The position numbers and the translations under genes are program-made. Under the pieces are notes generated by a model. It was not told the DNA's origin. It saw only the letters and a list, made by a program, of their open reading frames with translations, and made no database searches. Positions 42,610 through 54,307 of a stretch of DNA of 64,000 nucleotides are shown here, one piece after another (within the stretch, counting starts at the first letter, position 1; each line of letters begins with the position of its first letter). The DNA comes from JAGTRP01 sp035255045. GTDB taxonomy: Bacteria; Pseudomonadota; Gammaproteobacteria; Burkholderiales; Rhodocyclaceae. The stretch spans positions 58,529 through 122,528 of the forward strand of contig DATFAA010000034.1 in NCBI GenBank assembly GCA_035255045.1, read 5' to 3'.

Positions 42610-43904
42610 AAACCCTTTCCGACTGGCTGGCCCATCTCGAAGGCCTGCACCCCAAGGGGCAGGCCGGCATAGAGCTCGGCCTCGACCGCATCCGGCAGGT
42701 CAAGGACGCCCTCGGCCAGGTGCAGCACTGCCCGGTGATCGTGGTGGGCGGCACCAACGGCAAGGGCTCCACCTGCGCCTACCTGGAAAAGATCATCGCC
42801 AAGGCCGGCTACCGGGTGGGCTGCTACACCTCGCCCCACCTGCTGGCCTACAACGAGCGGGTGCGCATCGGCGGCGAGCCGGTGGACGACGAGGCCCTGT
42901 GCCGCGCCTTCGCCCGGGTGGAGGCGGCCCGCCAGACGGCCGGCGGCGTCTCTCTCACCTATTTCGAATTCGGCACCCTGGCCGCCTGGGAAGTCTTCGC
43001 CGAGGCCCAAGTCGAGGCTGCCGTCCTGGAAGTCGGCCTGGGTGGGCGGTTGGACGCCGTCAACGTCTATGAGCCGGACGTCTCGGTGGTCACCACGGTG
43101 GCCCTGGACCACACCGACTGGCTGGGCCCCACCCGGGAACACATCGGCTTCGAGAAGGCGGGCATCTACCGCCCCGGCAAGCCGGCCCTGTGCGCCGACC
43201 CGGCGCCGCCCCAGTCCCTCTTCGACCACGCCGCCGCCATCGGCGCCGATCTCAGGCTGGTCGGCCGCGACTTCGGCTTCGAGCGGGACACCGAGAACCG
43301 CCTGCAATGGCGCTGGTGGTGCAAGTCCGGCGAGCGCCTGGTGAGGCGCTCCCTGGCCTTTCCCGGCCTGCGGGGCATGACCCAGCTCTACAACGCCGCC
43401 GTCGCCCTGGCCGCCCTGGACAGCCTCGGCAACCGCCTGCCGGTGACCATGCAGGCCATCCGCACCGGCCTCATCGAAACCGAGCTGCCGGGCCGCTTCC
43501 AGGTGGTGCCGGGCAAGCCGGCCATCGTCCTGGACGTGGGCCACAATCCCCAGGCCGTCAAGGTGCTGGCCGACAACCTCGGCACCATGGGCTTCTTCGA
43601 CCACACCTACGCGGTGGTGGGGATGCTGGCCGACAAGGACATCGCCGGCGCCCTGGCGCCCCTCAAGGGCAAGGTGGATCACTGGCTGGCCGTCAGCCTG
43701 GGCGGTCCCCGGGGCACCAGCGCCGAGAGCCTGGCCGCGATCGTGGCGGCGGAAAAGCTCGGCGGCGACGTGGCCTGTTACGGTTCACCTCTCGAAGCCA
43801 TGCAGGCGGCGCGGGGAAGAGCCGCCGAAAGTGATAGAATTCTGGTTTTTGGATCGTTCTACACGGTCGCCGGAGCCCTAGAAGCGCTCAGGTCGAGCCG
43901 TTAG
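42606..43904 (+). CDS. folC: Folylpolyglutamate synthase / dihydrofolate synthase
   Basis: A 432-residue ATP enzyme that makes dihydrofolate and adds glutamate tails. Seen: the nucleotide loop VVGGTNGKGSTCAYLE (about residues 46-61), TSPHLLAYNERVRIGG, and the Mur-ligase LDHTDWLG and LDVGHNPQAVKVL segments. It starts at the rare codon TTG (42606) overlapping the accD stop, so it is translated by coupling. accD-folC is a conserved pair. Confidence 0.95.
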   Translation: MKTLSDWLAHLEGLHPKGQAGIELGLDRIRQVKDALGQVQHCPVIVVGGTNGKGSTCAYLEKIIAKAGYRVGCYTSPHLLAYNERVRIGGEPVDDEALCRAFARVEAARQTAGGVSLTYFEFGTLAAWEVFAEAQVEAAVLEVGLGGRLDAVNVYEPDVSVVTTVALDHTDWLGPTREHIGFEKAGIYRPGKPALCADPAPPQSLFDHAAAIGADLRLVGRDFGFERDTENRLQWRWWCKSGERLVRRSLAFPGLRGMTQLYNAAVALAALDSLGNRLPVTMQAIRTGLIETELPGRFQVVPGKPAIVLDVGHNPQAVKVLADNLGTMGFFDHTYAVVGMLADKDIAGALAPLKGKVDHWLAVSLGGPRGTSAESLAAIVAAEKLGGDVACYGSPLEAMQAARGRAAESDRILVFGSFYTVAGALEALRSSR

Positions 43905-43907
43905 CCC

Positions 43908-44636
43908 ATGGAAGACACCGACGTCCAGTTGCACCTCAAGAAACGCGCCCGGCGGCGCCTGGTGGGGGCTGTAGCCTTCGTGGTTTTCGTGGCGGTGGCC
44001 CTGCCCATGATCATGGACCATGAGCCGAAGCAGGCGGTGCAGGACGTCGAGATCCGCATTCCCGGCCAGGACGAGAAGCCCTTCGCCCCCAAGTTCGCCA
44101 CCGCCCCCGTGGAAAAGCCCGTGGTGCCGCCGGCCGAGCCGGAGGAGGCGCCCGCGCCCGCCCCGAAGCAGCCGCAGGCAGCGCCCAAAGTGGAGCCCAC
44201 CGCCAAGCTGGTGGACAAGCCGGCTGAGAAGCCCGCCGAGAAGCCGGTGGAGAAGGCCCCGGAGAAAACTCCCGCCAAGCCGGAAAAGCCGGTCGACAAG
44301 GCGCCCGAGAAGCCGGCCGCCAAGCCGGCGGCCAAGGAGGAAGGGGATGCCAAGCGCGCCGCCGCCATCCTGGCCGGCAAGGGCGCCGAGCCCGCCGCCA
44401 AGGGGAGCGAGCACGTCATCCTCATCGGCGCCTTTGCCAACGAGGCCAACGTCAAGACCATCAAGAGCAAGCTGGGTGAACTGAGTATTCGCACCTACAC
44501 GGAACCCCTCGACTCTCCCCAGGGTCGTAAGACGCGAGTACGCGCCGGCCCCTTCCCCAACCGGGAGGCGGCAGAGAAGGCCCTGGACAGGATGAAGCGC
44601 ATCGGCGTGTCCGGGGTGGTCGCTGCGAAGCAATGA
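43908..44636 (+). CDS. SPOR-domain membrane protein (DedD-like)
   Basis: A 242-residue protein. A basic cytoplasmic tip (KKRARRR) precedes one transmembrane helix (about residues 17-37). A long Pro/Glu/Lys/Ala-rich periplasmic linker with PEK repeats follows, and a SPOR domain occupies about residues 165-242 (VILIGAFANEANVKTIKSKL, with RVRAGPFPNREAAEKAL). SPOR domains bind denuded septal peptidoglycan. It occupies the dedD slot between folC and cvpA, and such proteins locate to the division septum. Confidence 0.9.
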   Translation: MEDTDVQLHLKKRARRRLVGAVAFVVFVAVALPMIMDHEPKQAVQDVEIRIPGQDEKPFAPKFATAPVEKPVVPPAEPEEAPAPAPKQPQAAPKVEPTAKLVDKPAEKPAEKPVEKAPEKTPAKPEKPVDKAPEKPAAKPAAKEEGDAKRAAAILAGKGAEPAAKGSEHVILIGAFANEANVKTIKSKLGELSIRTYTEPLDSPQGRKTRVRAGPFPNREAAEKALDRMKRIGVSGVVAAKQ

Positions 44637-44646
44637 CCCGGCAGCC

Positions 44647-45138
44647 ATGACCACCTTCGACTATGTCGTGATCGGCATCGTCGGGGCCTCGCTGTTGCTG
44701 GGACTCTGGCGGGGCGTCGTCGGCGAGCTGATCGCCCTGGCGGCCTGGGTATTGGCCTTTTTCGCCGCCGTCCAGTTCGGCGGCGACATTGCCCAGTCGC
44801 TGTTCTCCGGCGTCGGGGACAAGGGGCTGCGGGCCCTCGCTGGTTTCGCTGCGGTGTTCATCGGGGTGCTGGTGGTGATGGCCCTGGTGCGCCTCGCCGC
44901 GAGCGGCCTGGTCAAGGCCCTCGGGCTCGGGCTTTCGGACCGCCTGCTGGGGCTGGTCTTCGGCGTGGCGCGGGGCGCGATGATTGCTATGGTCCTGGTG
45001 GCGGTGGGCGGCCTGACGTCGGCGCCCCAGCAGGACTGGTGGCGGGAGGCGACCCTGTCGGGGCCTCTCGAAACGGCGGTAATGGCGGCCAAGCCCTGGT
45101 TGCCGCCGGATTTGGCTAAACGGATTCGATTCAAATAG
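44647..45138 (+). CDS. cvpA: CvpA family membrane protein
   Basis: A 163-residue polytopic membrane protein with four predicted helices. The N-terminal TTFDYVVIGIVGASLLLGLWRG and the later GLSDRLLGLVFGVARGAMI match the CvpA family, required for colicin V production in E. coli. Its general role is in envelope homeostasis and is incompletely known. It directly precedes purF, the conserved order. Confidence 0.92.
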   Translation: MTTFDYVVIGIVGASLLLGLWRGVVGELIALAAWVLAFFAAVQFGGDIAQSLFSGVGDKGLRALAGFAAVFIGVLVVMALVRLAASGLVKALGLGLSDRLLGLVFGVARGAMIAMVLVAVGGLTSAPQQDWWREATLSGPLETAVMAAKPWLPPDLAKRIRFK

Positions 45139-45151
45139 GTAGGATGAATTT

Positions 45152-46696
45152 ATGTGCGGGATTCTGGGCGTAGTTGCAACGACACCGGTGAACCAGCTCC
45201 TTTACGATGGCCTCATGGTGCTCCAGCACCGGGGGCAGGATGCAGCTGGGATCGCCACTGCCGAGGGCAATACCTTCCACCTGCACAAGGGCCCCGGCCT
45301 GGTGCGGGATGTCTTCCGGACCCGCAACATGCGCGCCCTGCCGGGCAACTGGGGCATCGGCCACGTGCGCTATCCGACCGCCGGTTCGGCCTACAACTTC
45401 GCCGAGGCCCAGCCCTTCTACGTCAATTCCCCCTTCGGCATCGTCCTCGGACACAACGGCAACCTGACCAATGCCGAGCAGCTGAAGGATGAGATGTTCC
45501 GGCTCGACCGCCGCCACATCAATACCAATTCCGACTCGGAAGTGCTCCTCAACGTCCTCGCCCACGAGTTGCAGAACAGCGCCCATGGCTACGAGCTGGA
45601 CGTGGACAGCATCTTCGACGCGGTGGCCGGCGTCCATCGCCGCTGCCGCGGCGCCTACGCCGTCGTCGCCCTGATCGCCGGCTACGGCCTCCTGGCCTTC
45701 CGCGATCCTCATGGCATCCGGCCCCTGGTCTACGGCCAGAACGAAACCCCGGAAGGCACCGAATACCTGGTTTCCTCGGAGTCCGTCGCCCTCGACACCC
45801 TGGGCTTCCAGATGATCCGGGACGTGGAGCCGGGGGAGGCCATCTTCATCGACCTCAATCACCAGTTCCACAGCCGGCAGTGCGCCCAGCAGCCGATCAC
45901 CGCACCCTGCATCTTCGAGCACGTCTACCTGGCCCGTCCGGACTCCGTCATCGACGGCGTCTCGGTCTACGAGGCCCGGCTGGCCATGGGCGAGCACCTG
46001 GCCGAGAAGGTGAAGAAGCACATCCCGGTGGACGAGATCGACGTCGTCATCCCCATTCCCGATTCCAGCCGGCCGGCCGCCATGCAGCTGGCCCAGGTGC
46101 TGGGCATCCCCTTCCGGGAAGGCTTCGTCAAGAACCGCTACGTCGGCCGCACCTTCATCATGCCCGGCCAGGCAATGCGCAGGAAGTCGGTGCGCCAGAA
46201 GCTCAACACCTGCGGCCACGAGTTCAAGGGCAAGCGGGTGCTGCTGGTGGACGACTCCATCGTCCGCGGCACCACCAGCCGGGAAATCGTCGAGATGGCC
46301 CGGGCGGCTGGCGCCGTCAAGGTCTATTTCGCCTCGGCCGCGCCCCCGGTGCGCTTCCCCAATGTCTACGGCATCGACATGCCGACCCGTTCCGAGCTGA
46401 TCGCCACCGGCCGCACCGATGAAGGCATCGCCCGGGAAATCGGGGCCGACGCCCTGGTGTACCAGGACCTGGAAGCCCTCAAGGCGGCGGTGACCTCCAT
46501 GAACCCCAGGCTCACCGTCTTCGACGCCTCCTGCTTCGACGGTTGCTACATCACCGGCGATGTGGATGCGGGCTACCTGGACGCCGTCGAGGGCAAGCGC
46601 GGCGGCAAGGCCTCCGGCAAGGGCGACGAGGACGGCGACGGCAAGGCCAGCCAGCAACTCGTGCTGCAGCTGGCCGAGAGTGGGGTGCAGGACTGA
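45152..46696 (+). CDS. purF: Amidophosphoribosyltransferase
   Basis: A 514-residue enzyme for the first step of purine synthesis, making phosphoribosylamine from PRPP and glutamine. Cys2 (MCGILGVV) becomes the N-terminal glutaminase nucleophile. The PRPP loop is VLLVDDSIVRGTTSREIV and the glutamine domain has HVRYPTAGS. The C-terminal tail, KRGGKASGKGDEDGDGKASQ, is polar and probably disordered. Its stop shares a base with the metZ start. Confidence 0.97.
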   Translation: MCGILGVVATTPVNQLLYDGLMVLQHRGQDAAGIATAEGNTFHLHKGPGLVRDVFRTRNMRALPGNWGIGHVRYPTAGSAYNFAEAQPFYVNSPFGIVLGHNGNLTNAEQLKDEMFRLDRRHINTNSDSEVLLNVLAHELQNSAHGYELDVDSIFDAVAGVHRRCRGAYAVVALIAGYGLLAFRDPHGIRPLVYGQNETPEGTEYLVSSESVALDTLGFQMIRDVEPGEAIFIDLNHQFHSRQCAQQPITAPCIFEHVYLARPDSVIDGVSVYEARLAMGEHLAEKVKKHIPVDEIDVVIPIPDSSRPAAMQLAQVLGIPFREGFVKNRYVGRTFIMPGQAMRRKSVRQKLNTCGHEFKGKRVLLVDDSIVRGTTSREIVEMARAAGAVKVYFASAAPPVRFPNVYGIDMPTRSELIATGRTDEGIAREIGADALVYQDLEALKAAVTSMNPRLTVFDASCFDGCYITGDVDAGYLDAVEGKRGGKASGKGDEDGDGKASQQLVLQLAESGVQD

Positions 46697-47874
46697 TGGA
46701 CGCCAAGAATTACCGCCCCGAGACCCTGGCGGTGCGCGCCGGCCAGGAGCGCAGCCAGTTCAACGAGCACGCCGAGGCCCTCTACCTGACCTCCAGCTTC
46801 GTGTTCGAGAGCGCCGCCCAGGCGGCCCGCCGCTTCTCCGGCGAGGAGGAGGGCAATGTCTACTCGCGCTTTTCCAACCCCACCGTCGCCATGTTCGAGG
46901 AGCGCCTGGCGGCCCTGGAGGGAGCCGAGGACTGCGTCGCCTTCTCCAGCGGCATGGCGGCCATCATGGCGGTGTGCCTGTCCCACCTCAAGGCCGGCGA
47001 CCATATCGTCGCCTCCAGCGGCCTGTTCGGCGCGACCGTCCAGCTCTTCAACAACATCCTGTCCCGCACCGGCATCGTCACCACCTTCGTGCCCCAGACC
47101 GATCCGGCGGCATGGGAGGCGGCCATCCGGCCTGAGACCAAACTGTTCTTCCTGGAGACGCCCTCCAATCCCCTCACCGAGATCGCCGACATCCGGCGCC
47201 TGTCGGCCATCGCCCATGGCCGGAACATCCTGGTGGCGGTGGACAACTGCTTCTGCACCCCCATCGTCCAGCGTCCCCTGGAGCTGGGCGCCGACCTCGT
47301 GGTCCATTCGGCCACCAAGTTCCTGGACGGCCAGGGGCGGGTCCTGGGGGGAGCCGTCTGCGGCCCCCGCAAGCTCACCGAGGATGTCTTCAAGTACCTG
47401 CGCACCGCCGGCCCGACCCTCTCCGCCTTCAACGCCTGGGTGCTCCTGAAGGGCCTGGAAACCCTCAAGATCCGCATGGAAGCCCAGTCGGCCAATGCCC
47501 TCAGGCTGGCCCAGTGGCTGGAAGCCCACCCGAAGGTGGCGCGGGTCTACTACCCCGGCCTGCCTTCCCATCCCCAGCACGAGTTGGCCATGGGCCAGCA
47601 GAAGATGGGCGGCGCCATCGTCTCGTTCGAGGTCAAGGGCGAGCGGGCGGAGGCCTGGCAGGTGGTGGATTCCTGCCGGCTGCTGTCGATCACCGCCAAC
47701 CTGGGCGACACCAAGACCACCATCACCCATCCCGCCTCCACCACCCACGGCCGGGTCAGCCCGGAAACCCGGGCCGCCGCCGGCATCAAGGAAAGCCTGC
47801 TGCGCATCGCGGTGGGCCTGGAGGCGGTGGAGGACCTGCAGGCCGATCTGGATCGGGGCCTGTCCTCCCTGTAG
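46696..47874 (+). CDS. metZ: O-succinylhomoserine sulfhydrylase
   Basis: A 392-residue PLP enzyme of the Cys/Met metabolism family that forms homocysteine directly from O-succinylhomoserine and sulfide. Seen are YSRFSNPTVAMFEERLAALEG, FSSGMAAIMAVCLSHLKAGD, the PLP lysine in VHSATKFLDGQGRVLGG, and SLGDTKT-like residues in ITANLGDTKTTITHPASTTH. The purF-metZ order matches the metZ locus of Pseudomonas. Discrimination from O-acetylhomoserine enzymes rests on this context. Confidence 0.93.
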   Translation: MDAKNYRPETLAVRAGQERSQFNEHAEALYLTSSFVFESAAQAARRFSGEEEGNVYSRFSNPTVAMFEERLAALEGAEDCVAFSSGMAAIMAVCLSHLKAGDHIVASSGLFGATVQLFNNILSRTGIVTTFVPQTDPAAWEAAIRPETKLFFLETPSNPLTEIADIRRLSAIAHGRNILVAVDNCFCTPIVQRPLELGADLVVHSATKFLDGQGRVLGGAVCGPRKLTEDVFKYLRTAGPTLSAFNAWVLLKGLETLKIRMEAQSANALRLAQWLEAHPKVARVYYPGLPSHPQHELAMGQQKMGGAIVSFEVKGERAEAWQVVDSCRLLSITANLGDTKTTITHPASTTHGRVSPETRAAAGIKESLLRIAVGLEAVEDLQADLDRGLSSL

Positions 47875-48066
47875 CAACGCACGGCGCGGGCCGGAAGGCC
47901 CCGCCCGCCGCGCACGGCTCCCCGTTGCGTGGTACTATCCGTGCCTTCTTTCGCGCCGCAATCAGTCTCGGCGCCTTCAATCGGTCCCAGCGACCGAAAT
48001 CCCCGCCTTTACCTCGACTGGTTCGTGCCCGCACGCAAGGCCAAAGGCGACACTCCCGGAGTTTTC

Positions 48067-49338
<1,272 letters not shown>

Positions 49339-49363
49339 GACCGGATCCCGCCTAGCAACATCG

Positions 49364-49390
49364 ACGCCCCAGCCAACGCTGGGGCGTTTT

Positions 49391-49391
<1 letters not shown>
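49364..49391 (+). terminator. Intrinsic terminator after rhlE
   Basis: A 10-bp stem (ACGCCCCAGC with GCTGGGGCGT, 49364-49373 and 49378-49387) with a 4-base loop is followed by a run of T. It lies between the convergent rhlE and recQ and works for the rightward transcript; the leftward side has no T tract. Confidence 0.9.
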
Positions 49392-51196
<1,805 letters not shown>

Positions 51197-51209
51197 GGCT
51201 GCCCCGGCC

Positions 51210-51932
51210 TCAGGCGAGGATTTCCCGGCGCAGGACTTCGCCGTCCCAGGCCAGGCACTCGCCCCGGTCCTCGTGCCAGTCGGCAAGCACCCAGCGCTCG
51301 ACGTGGATACCGTCCACGATATGGTCGTGGGTGGCCGGCTGGTGGGTGTGGCCGTGGATGAAGGTGGCGTAGCCGTGCTGGCGAAGGAAGTCCTCGGTCT
51401 CGCCGGGATGGAGATCCATCAGGTAGGCGGCCTTTTCCTGCTTGCCCTGCTCGCTCATCTCCCGCATGTGGGCAGCGATGGCGCGGCGCTCGGCCAGGGG
51501 CTTGGTGAGGAAGGCGGCCTGCCACTCCGGGGAGCGCACCTGGCGGCGGAAGGCCATGTACTCGGCGTCGTCGATGCAGAGGGCGTCGCCGTGGGAGAGG
51601 ACGAACTGCCATTCCGGAGTGGACAACACGTAGGGATCGCTAAGGAGCCGGACCCCGGCGGCAGCCGCGAAGCCGTCCCCCAGGAGGAAATCACGATTGC
51701 CGTGCTGGACGGAGATGGCGAGGCCGGCGTCGGCGGCGGCCCGCAGGGCGGCCACCACCTGGGCGTTGTAGGGCTCGCCGCAGTCGTCGTCGCCGACCCA
51801 GGCTTCGAACAGGTCGCCGAGGATGTACAGCTCCCGGGCCTCCCGGGCACGGCCGGCGAGAAAGTCCAGGAACAAACGCGTCGCCCCGGGTGACCGGGGC
51901 GACAGGTGAAGATCGGAGATGAAGAGGATCAA
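51210..51932 (-). CDS. lpxH: UDP-2,3-diacylglucosamine diphosphatase
   Basis: A 240-residue metallophosphoesterase that makes lipid X in lipid A synthesis. The metal motifs are all present: SDLHL, GDLFEAWVGDDD, GNRDFLLG, HGD (LSHGDALCIDD), and HGHTHQPATH. It overlaps the ppiB stop by four bases (ATGA). The pairing of ppiB with lpxH is conserved in proteobacteria. Confidence 0.96.
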   Translation of the reverse strand: MILFISDLHLSPRSPGATRLFLDFLAGRAREARELYILGDLFEAWVGDDDCGEPYNAQVVAALRAAADAGLAISVQHGNRDFLLGDGFAAAAGVRLLSDPYVLSTPEWQFVLSHGDALCIDDAEYMAFRRQVRSPEWQAAFLTKPLAERRAIAAHMREMSEQGKQEKAAYLMDLHPGETEDFLRQHGYATFIHGHTHQPATHDHIVDGIHVERWVLADWHEDRGECLAWDGEVLRREILA

Positions 51933-52420
51933 ACGATTTCGGCTTTTTCGATCACCACGTCATCGACCGGGACGTCCTGGTGGAAGCCCTTGTTGCCGGT
52001 GCGAACGGCCTTGATCTGGTCCACCACGTCCATGCCCTCGACCACCTGGCCGAAGACGCAGTAGCCCCAGCCGCTGCCGTTCGGGGACTTGAAGTCGAGG
52101 AAGTCGTTGTCCACCACGTTGATGAAGAACTGGGCGGTGGCGGAATGGGGGTCGTTGGTGCGGGCCATGGCGACGGTGCCGCGCTTGTTCTTGAGGCCGT
52201 TGGCCGCCTCGTTTTCGATGGGGGCGTTGGTGGGCTTTTGCTTCATGCCCGGCTCGAAGCCGCCGCCCTGGATCATGAAATTCTTGATGACCCGGTGGAA
52301 GACGGTGTTGTCGTAGTGGCCGGCCTTGACGTAGGCCAGGAAGTTCTCGACCGTCTTGGGCGCCTTCTCAGCGTCCAGTTCGAGGGTGATGGTGCCGAGG
52401 TTGGTTTGCAGCTTGACCAT
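51929..52420 (-). CDS. ppiB: Cyclophilin-type peptidyl-prolyl isomerase, cytoplasmic
   Basis: A 163-residue cyclophilin without a signal peptide. It catalyses cis-trans isomerisation of proline peptide bonds. Conserved stretches are FHRVIKNFMIQGGGF with the catalytic Arg, AMARTNDPHSATAQFFINV, and GYCVFGQVVEGMDVVD. A close periplasmic paralogue lies directly upstream (10-base gap), so the pair probably arose by tandem duplication. Confidence 0.95.
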   Translation of the reverse strand: MVKLQTNLGTITLELDAEKAPKTVENFLAYVKAGHYDNTVFHRVIKNFMIQGGGFEPGMKQKPTNAPIENEAANGLKNKRGTVAMARTNDPHSATAQFFINVVDNDFLDFKSPNGSGWGYCVFGQVVEGMDVVDQIKAVRTGNKGFHQDVPVDDVVIEKAEIV

Positions 52421-52430
52421 GGAAGGATCC

Positions 52431-53006
52431 TTACTTTTCTGAAATGATCTTGACGTTCTGAATGACGACCGGCGTCCGGGGCACGTTCTCGTAATAGCCG
52501 ACGTTGCCGGTGGGGACCTTGGCGATCTTGTCCACCACGTCCATGCCCTGGACCACCTTGCCGAAGACGGTGTAGCCGTAGCCGCGGACGTCGGGGGAAC
52601 GGTAATTGAGGAAGTCGTTGTCCTTCAGGTTGATGAAGAACTGGACCCGGGCCGAATGGGGGTCGGAGGTGCGGGCCATGGCGACGGTGCCCCGGCTGTT
52701 GGGCGCGCCGCTGTTGGCTTCGTTCTGGAGGGCTGGGGTCAGCACCTTCTTCTCTTCCATGGCAGCATTGAAGCCGCCGCCCTGGATCATGAAGCCTTCG
52801 ATGACCCGGTGGAAGATGGTGCCTTCGTAGAAGCCGTGCTTGGCGTTGTAGAGGAACATCTCCACGGTTTTGGGTGCCTTGTCCGGGAAGAGTTCCAGGG
52901 TGACCTTGCCCATGTTGGTCTGCATCTCAACCGTGGGGGCGGCCCAGGCGGCAGCCCCAAGCAGGGTGCCGGCGGCGATGGCGAGCATTTTCTTGATGGT
53001 ATTCAT
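52431..53006 (-). CDS. ppiA: Cyclophilin-type peptidyl-prolyl isomerase, periplasmic
   Basis: A 191-residue cyclophilin with a signal peptide (about residues 1-22, ending AWA). It has the same core as the downstream gene: FHRVIEGFMIQGGGF, AMARTSDPHSARVQFFINL and GYTVFGKVVQGMDVVD. The start at 53006 overlaps the L,D-transpeptidase stop by four bases. Export implies periplasmic folding of proteins or envelope components. Confidence 0.94.
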   Translation of the reverse strand: MNTIKKMLAIAAGTLLGAAAWAAPTVEMQTNMGKVTLELFPDKAPKTVEMFLYNAKHGFYEGTIFHRVIEGFMIQGGGFNAAMEEKKVLTPALQNEANSGAPNSRGTVAMARTSDPHSARVQFFINLKDNDFLNYRSPDVRGYGYTVFGKVVQGMDVVDKIAKVPTGNVGYYENVPRTPVVIQNVKIISEK

Positions 53007-54307
53007 GCTGCTCCTTCGTAGATGATCTTCCACTTGCCGTCTTCCCGAATCCAGTACTGGCGTTTCTTCATCACATTGGAAACGCTGTTGCTCCGGTAGT
53101 CCTGGTCGAAGGTGACGACAATCACCTCTTCCTTGCCCGGGTTGCGGAAGACCGACAGGTTGTTGACCTTGACCTTGATCCAGTCCTTGCCGTTGTTGGC
53201 CTGGCGCTTCTGGGCGGCGAACTGCTCGATACTCTGGCCGTTGGCCTCGAAGCGCTTGGAGTAGTGCCGCATCAGCCGGTCGGTGTCGCGGCTCTCCCAG
53301 TCGGCGCGCCAGCTCTCGATGGTGCGGTTGAGCTCGGTGCGCTCTTTGCTCCAGTCGTCCAGGGTCAGCCACTCCACAGAGTTGCTGATGATGACCGGGG
53401 TCAGGCCCACCTGCAGATTCTTGCCGACGGCGTCCAGGTCCTGGTTGGCGAGCACCACGCAGCCGTCGGAGGCGCGGGGCGGCCGGGAGAAGGTGTCGGA
53501 GGGCGTGCCGTGGAGCCAGATGCCGTTGCCGCTGCGGCCGTGGCGCTTGTCCCATTCGTTGGGATAGTCGAGGGGGAAGGCGCCGCTGCCGTAGAGGTCG
53601 GCCAGCTTCTGGCGGGGCAGGCTGGAGGTGACGTGGTAGACGCCGATGGGCGTCTTCTTGTCGCCCTGGACGGCCTTCTCGGCTCCCTGCTTACCCTGGG
53701 TGATGTAGTAGTCGGCGACAAAGCGCGGACGGCCGCCGTTGGCCTGGTCGTTCTCGTACAGGTAGAGGCGGGACTTCTGGGTGTCCACGACGACGGCGTA
53801 GCGCTGGTCCGGCCGCATCTGCAGGAGGTAGCGGGGGACGTAGTTGGCCGGCGGCTTTTCCTTGTAGCCCTTGAGCCGGACGATGGCTTCGGAGCGCAGG
53901 TCGGCGATCTTGTCGCTGGGGGCGCCGTTGAGGGCACCGAAGCCGTTGATGGGCCTGGCCCGGGCCAGCAGCAGATCGCCCTTGATCAGGTGGCCGAGGC
54001 GGAAGTTGGGATACTGGCGCAGCAGGTTGTCCGTCATCTGCAGCGCCAGATCCAGGCGGTTGGCCTCGATCTCGTTGAAAATCTTTGCCAGTTGGGGCTC
54101 GGGGCCAGAATCCGAAACGGTCAAGGGGGCCTTGGCCACCACACCCGCCGACAGCGCCGCGGCAGCAGCGGCGGCGACCACGTGGGGTTTGCTGCCCTTG
54201 GCAGGCTTGGCGGTCTTCTGGATCTTGGCCGGTTGGTGAACCTTGGCATGGGCACCGGTGGCCAGGCAGGCCGCCAGGACGGCCAGGATCAGCTGCCGGC
54301 CGAGCAT
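53003..54307 (-). CDS. L,D-transpeptidase (YkuD) with C-terminal NTF2-like domain
   Basis: A 434-residue exported protein. A signal peptide (ending HAK, about residues 1-22) is followed by a low-complexity Ala/Lys region, a helical region, and a YkuD catalytic domain (about residues 170-310). The YkuD domain holds the catalytic HGTPSDTF and SDGCVVL. Such enzymes form or anchor L,D cross-links in peptidoglycan. The C-terminal 110 residues form an NTF2/SnoaL-like domain similar to the one at the end of the neighbouring TPR protein. The start at 54307 overlaps the TPR gene stop by one base; an upstream in-frame ATG at 54337 lies inside that gene and is less likely. Confidence 0.88.
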   Translation of the reverse strand: MLGRQLILAVLAACLATGAHAKVHQPAKIQKTAKPAKGSKPHVVAAAAAAALSAGVVAKAPLTVSDSGPEPQLAKIFNEIEANRLDLALQMTDNLLRQYPNFRLGHLIKGDLLLARARPINGFGALNGAPSDKIADLRSEAIVRLKGYKEKPPANYVPRYLLQMRPDQRYAVVVDTQKSRLYLYENDQANGGRPRFVADYYITQGKQGAEKAVQGDKKTPIGVYHVTSSLPRQKLADLYGSGAFPLDYPNEWDKRHGRSGNGIWLHGTPSDTFSRPPRASDGCVVLANQDLDAVGKNLQVGLTPVIISNSVEWLTLDDWSKERTELNRTIESWRADWESRDTDRLMRHYSKRFEANGQSIEQFAAQKRQANNGKDWIKVKVNNLSVFRNPGKEEVIVVTFDQDYRSNSVSNVMKKRQYWIREDGKWKIIYEGAA

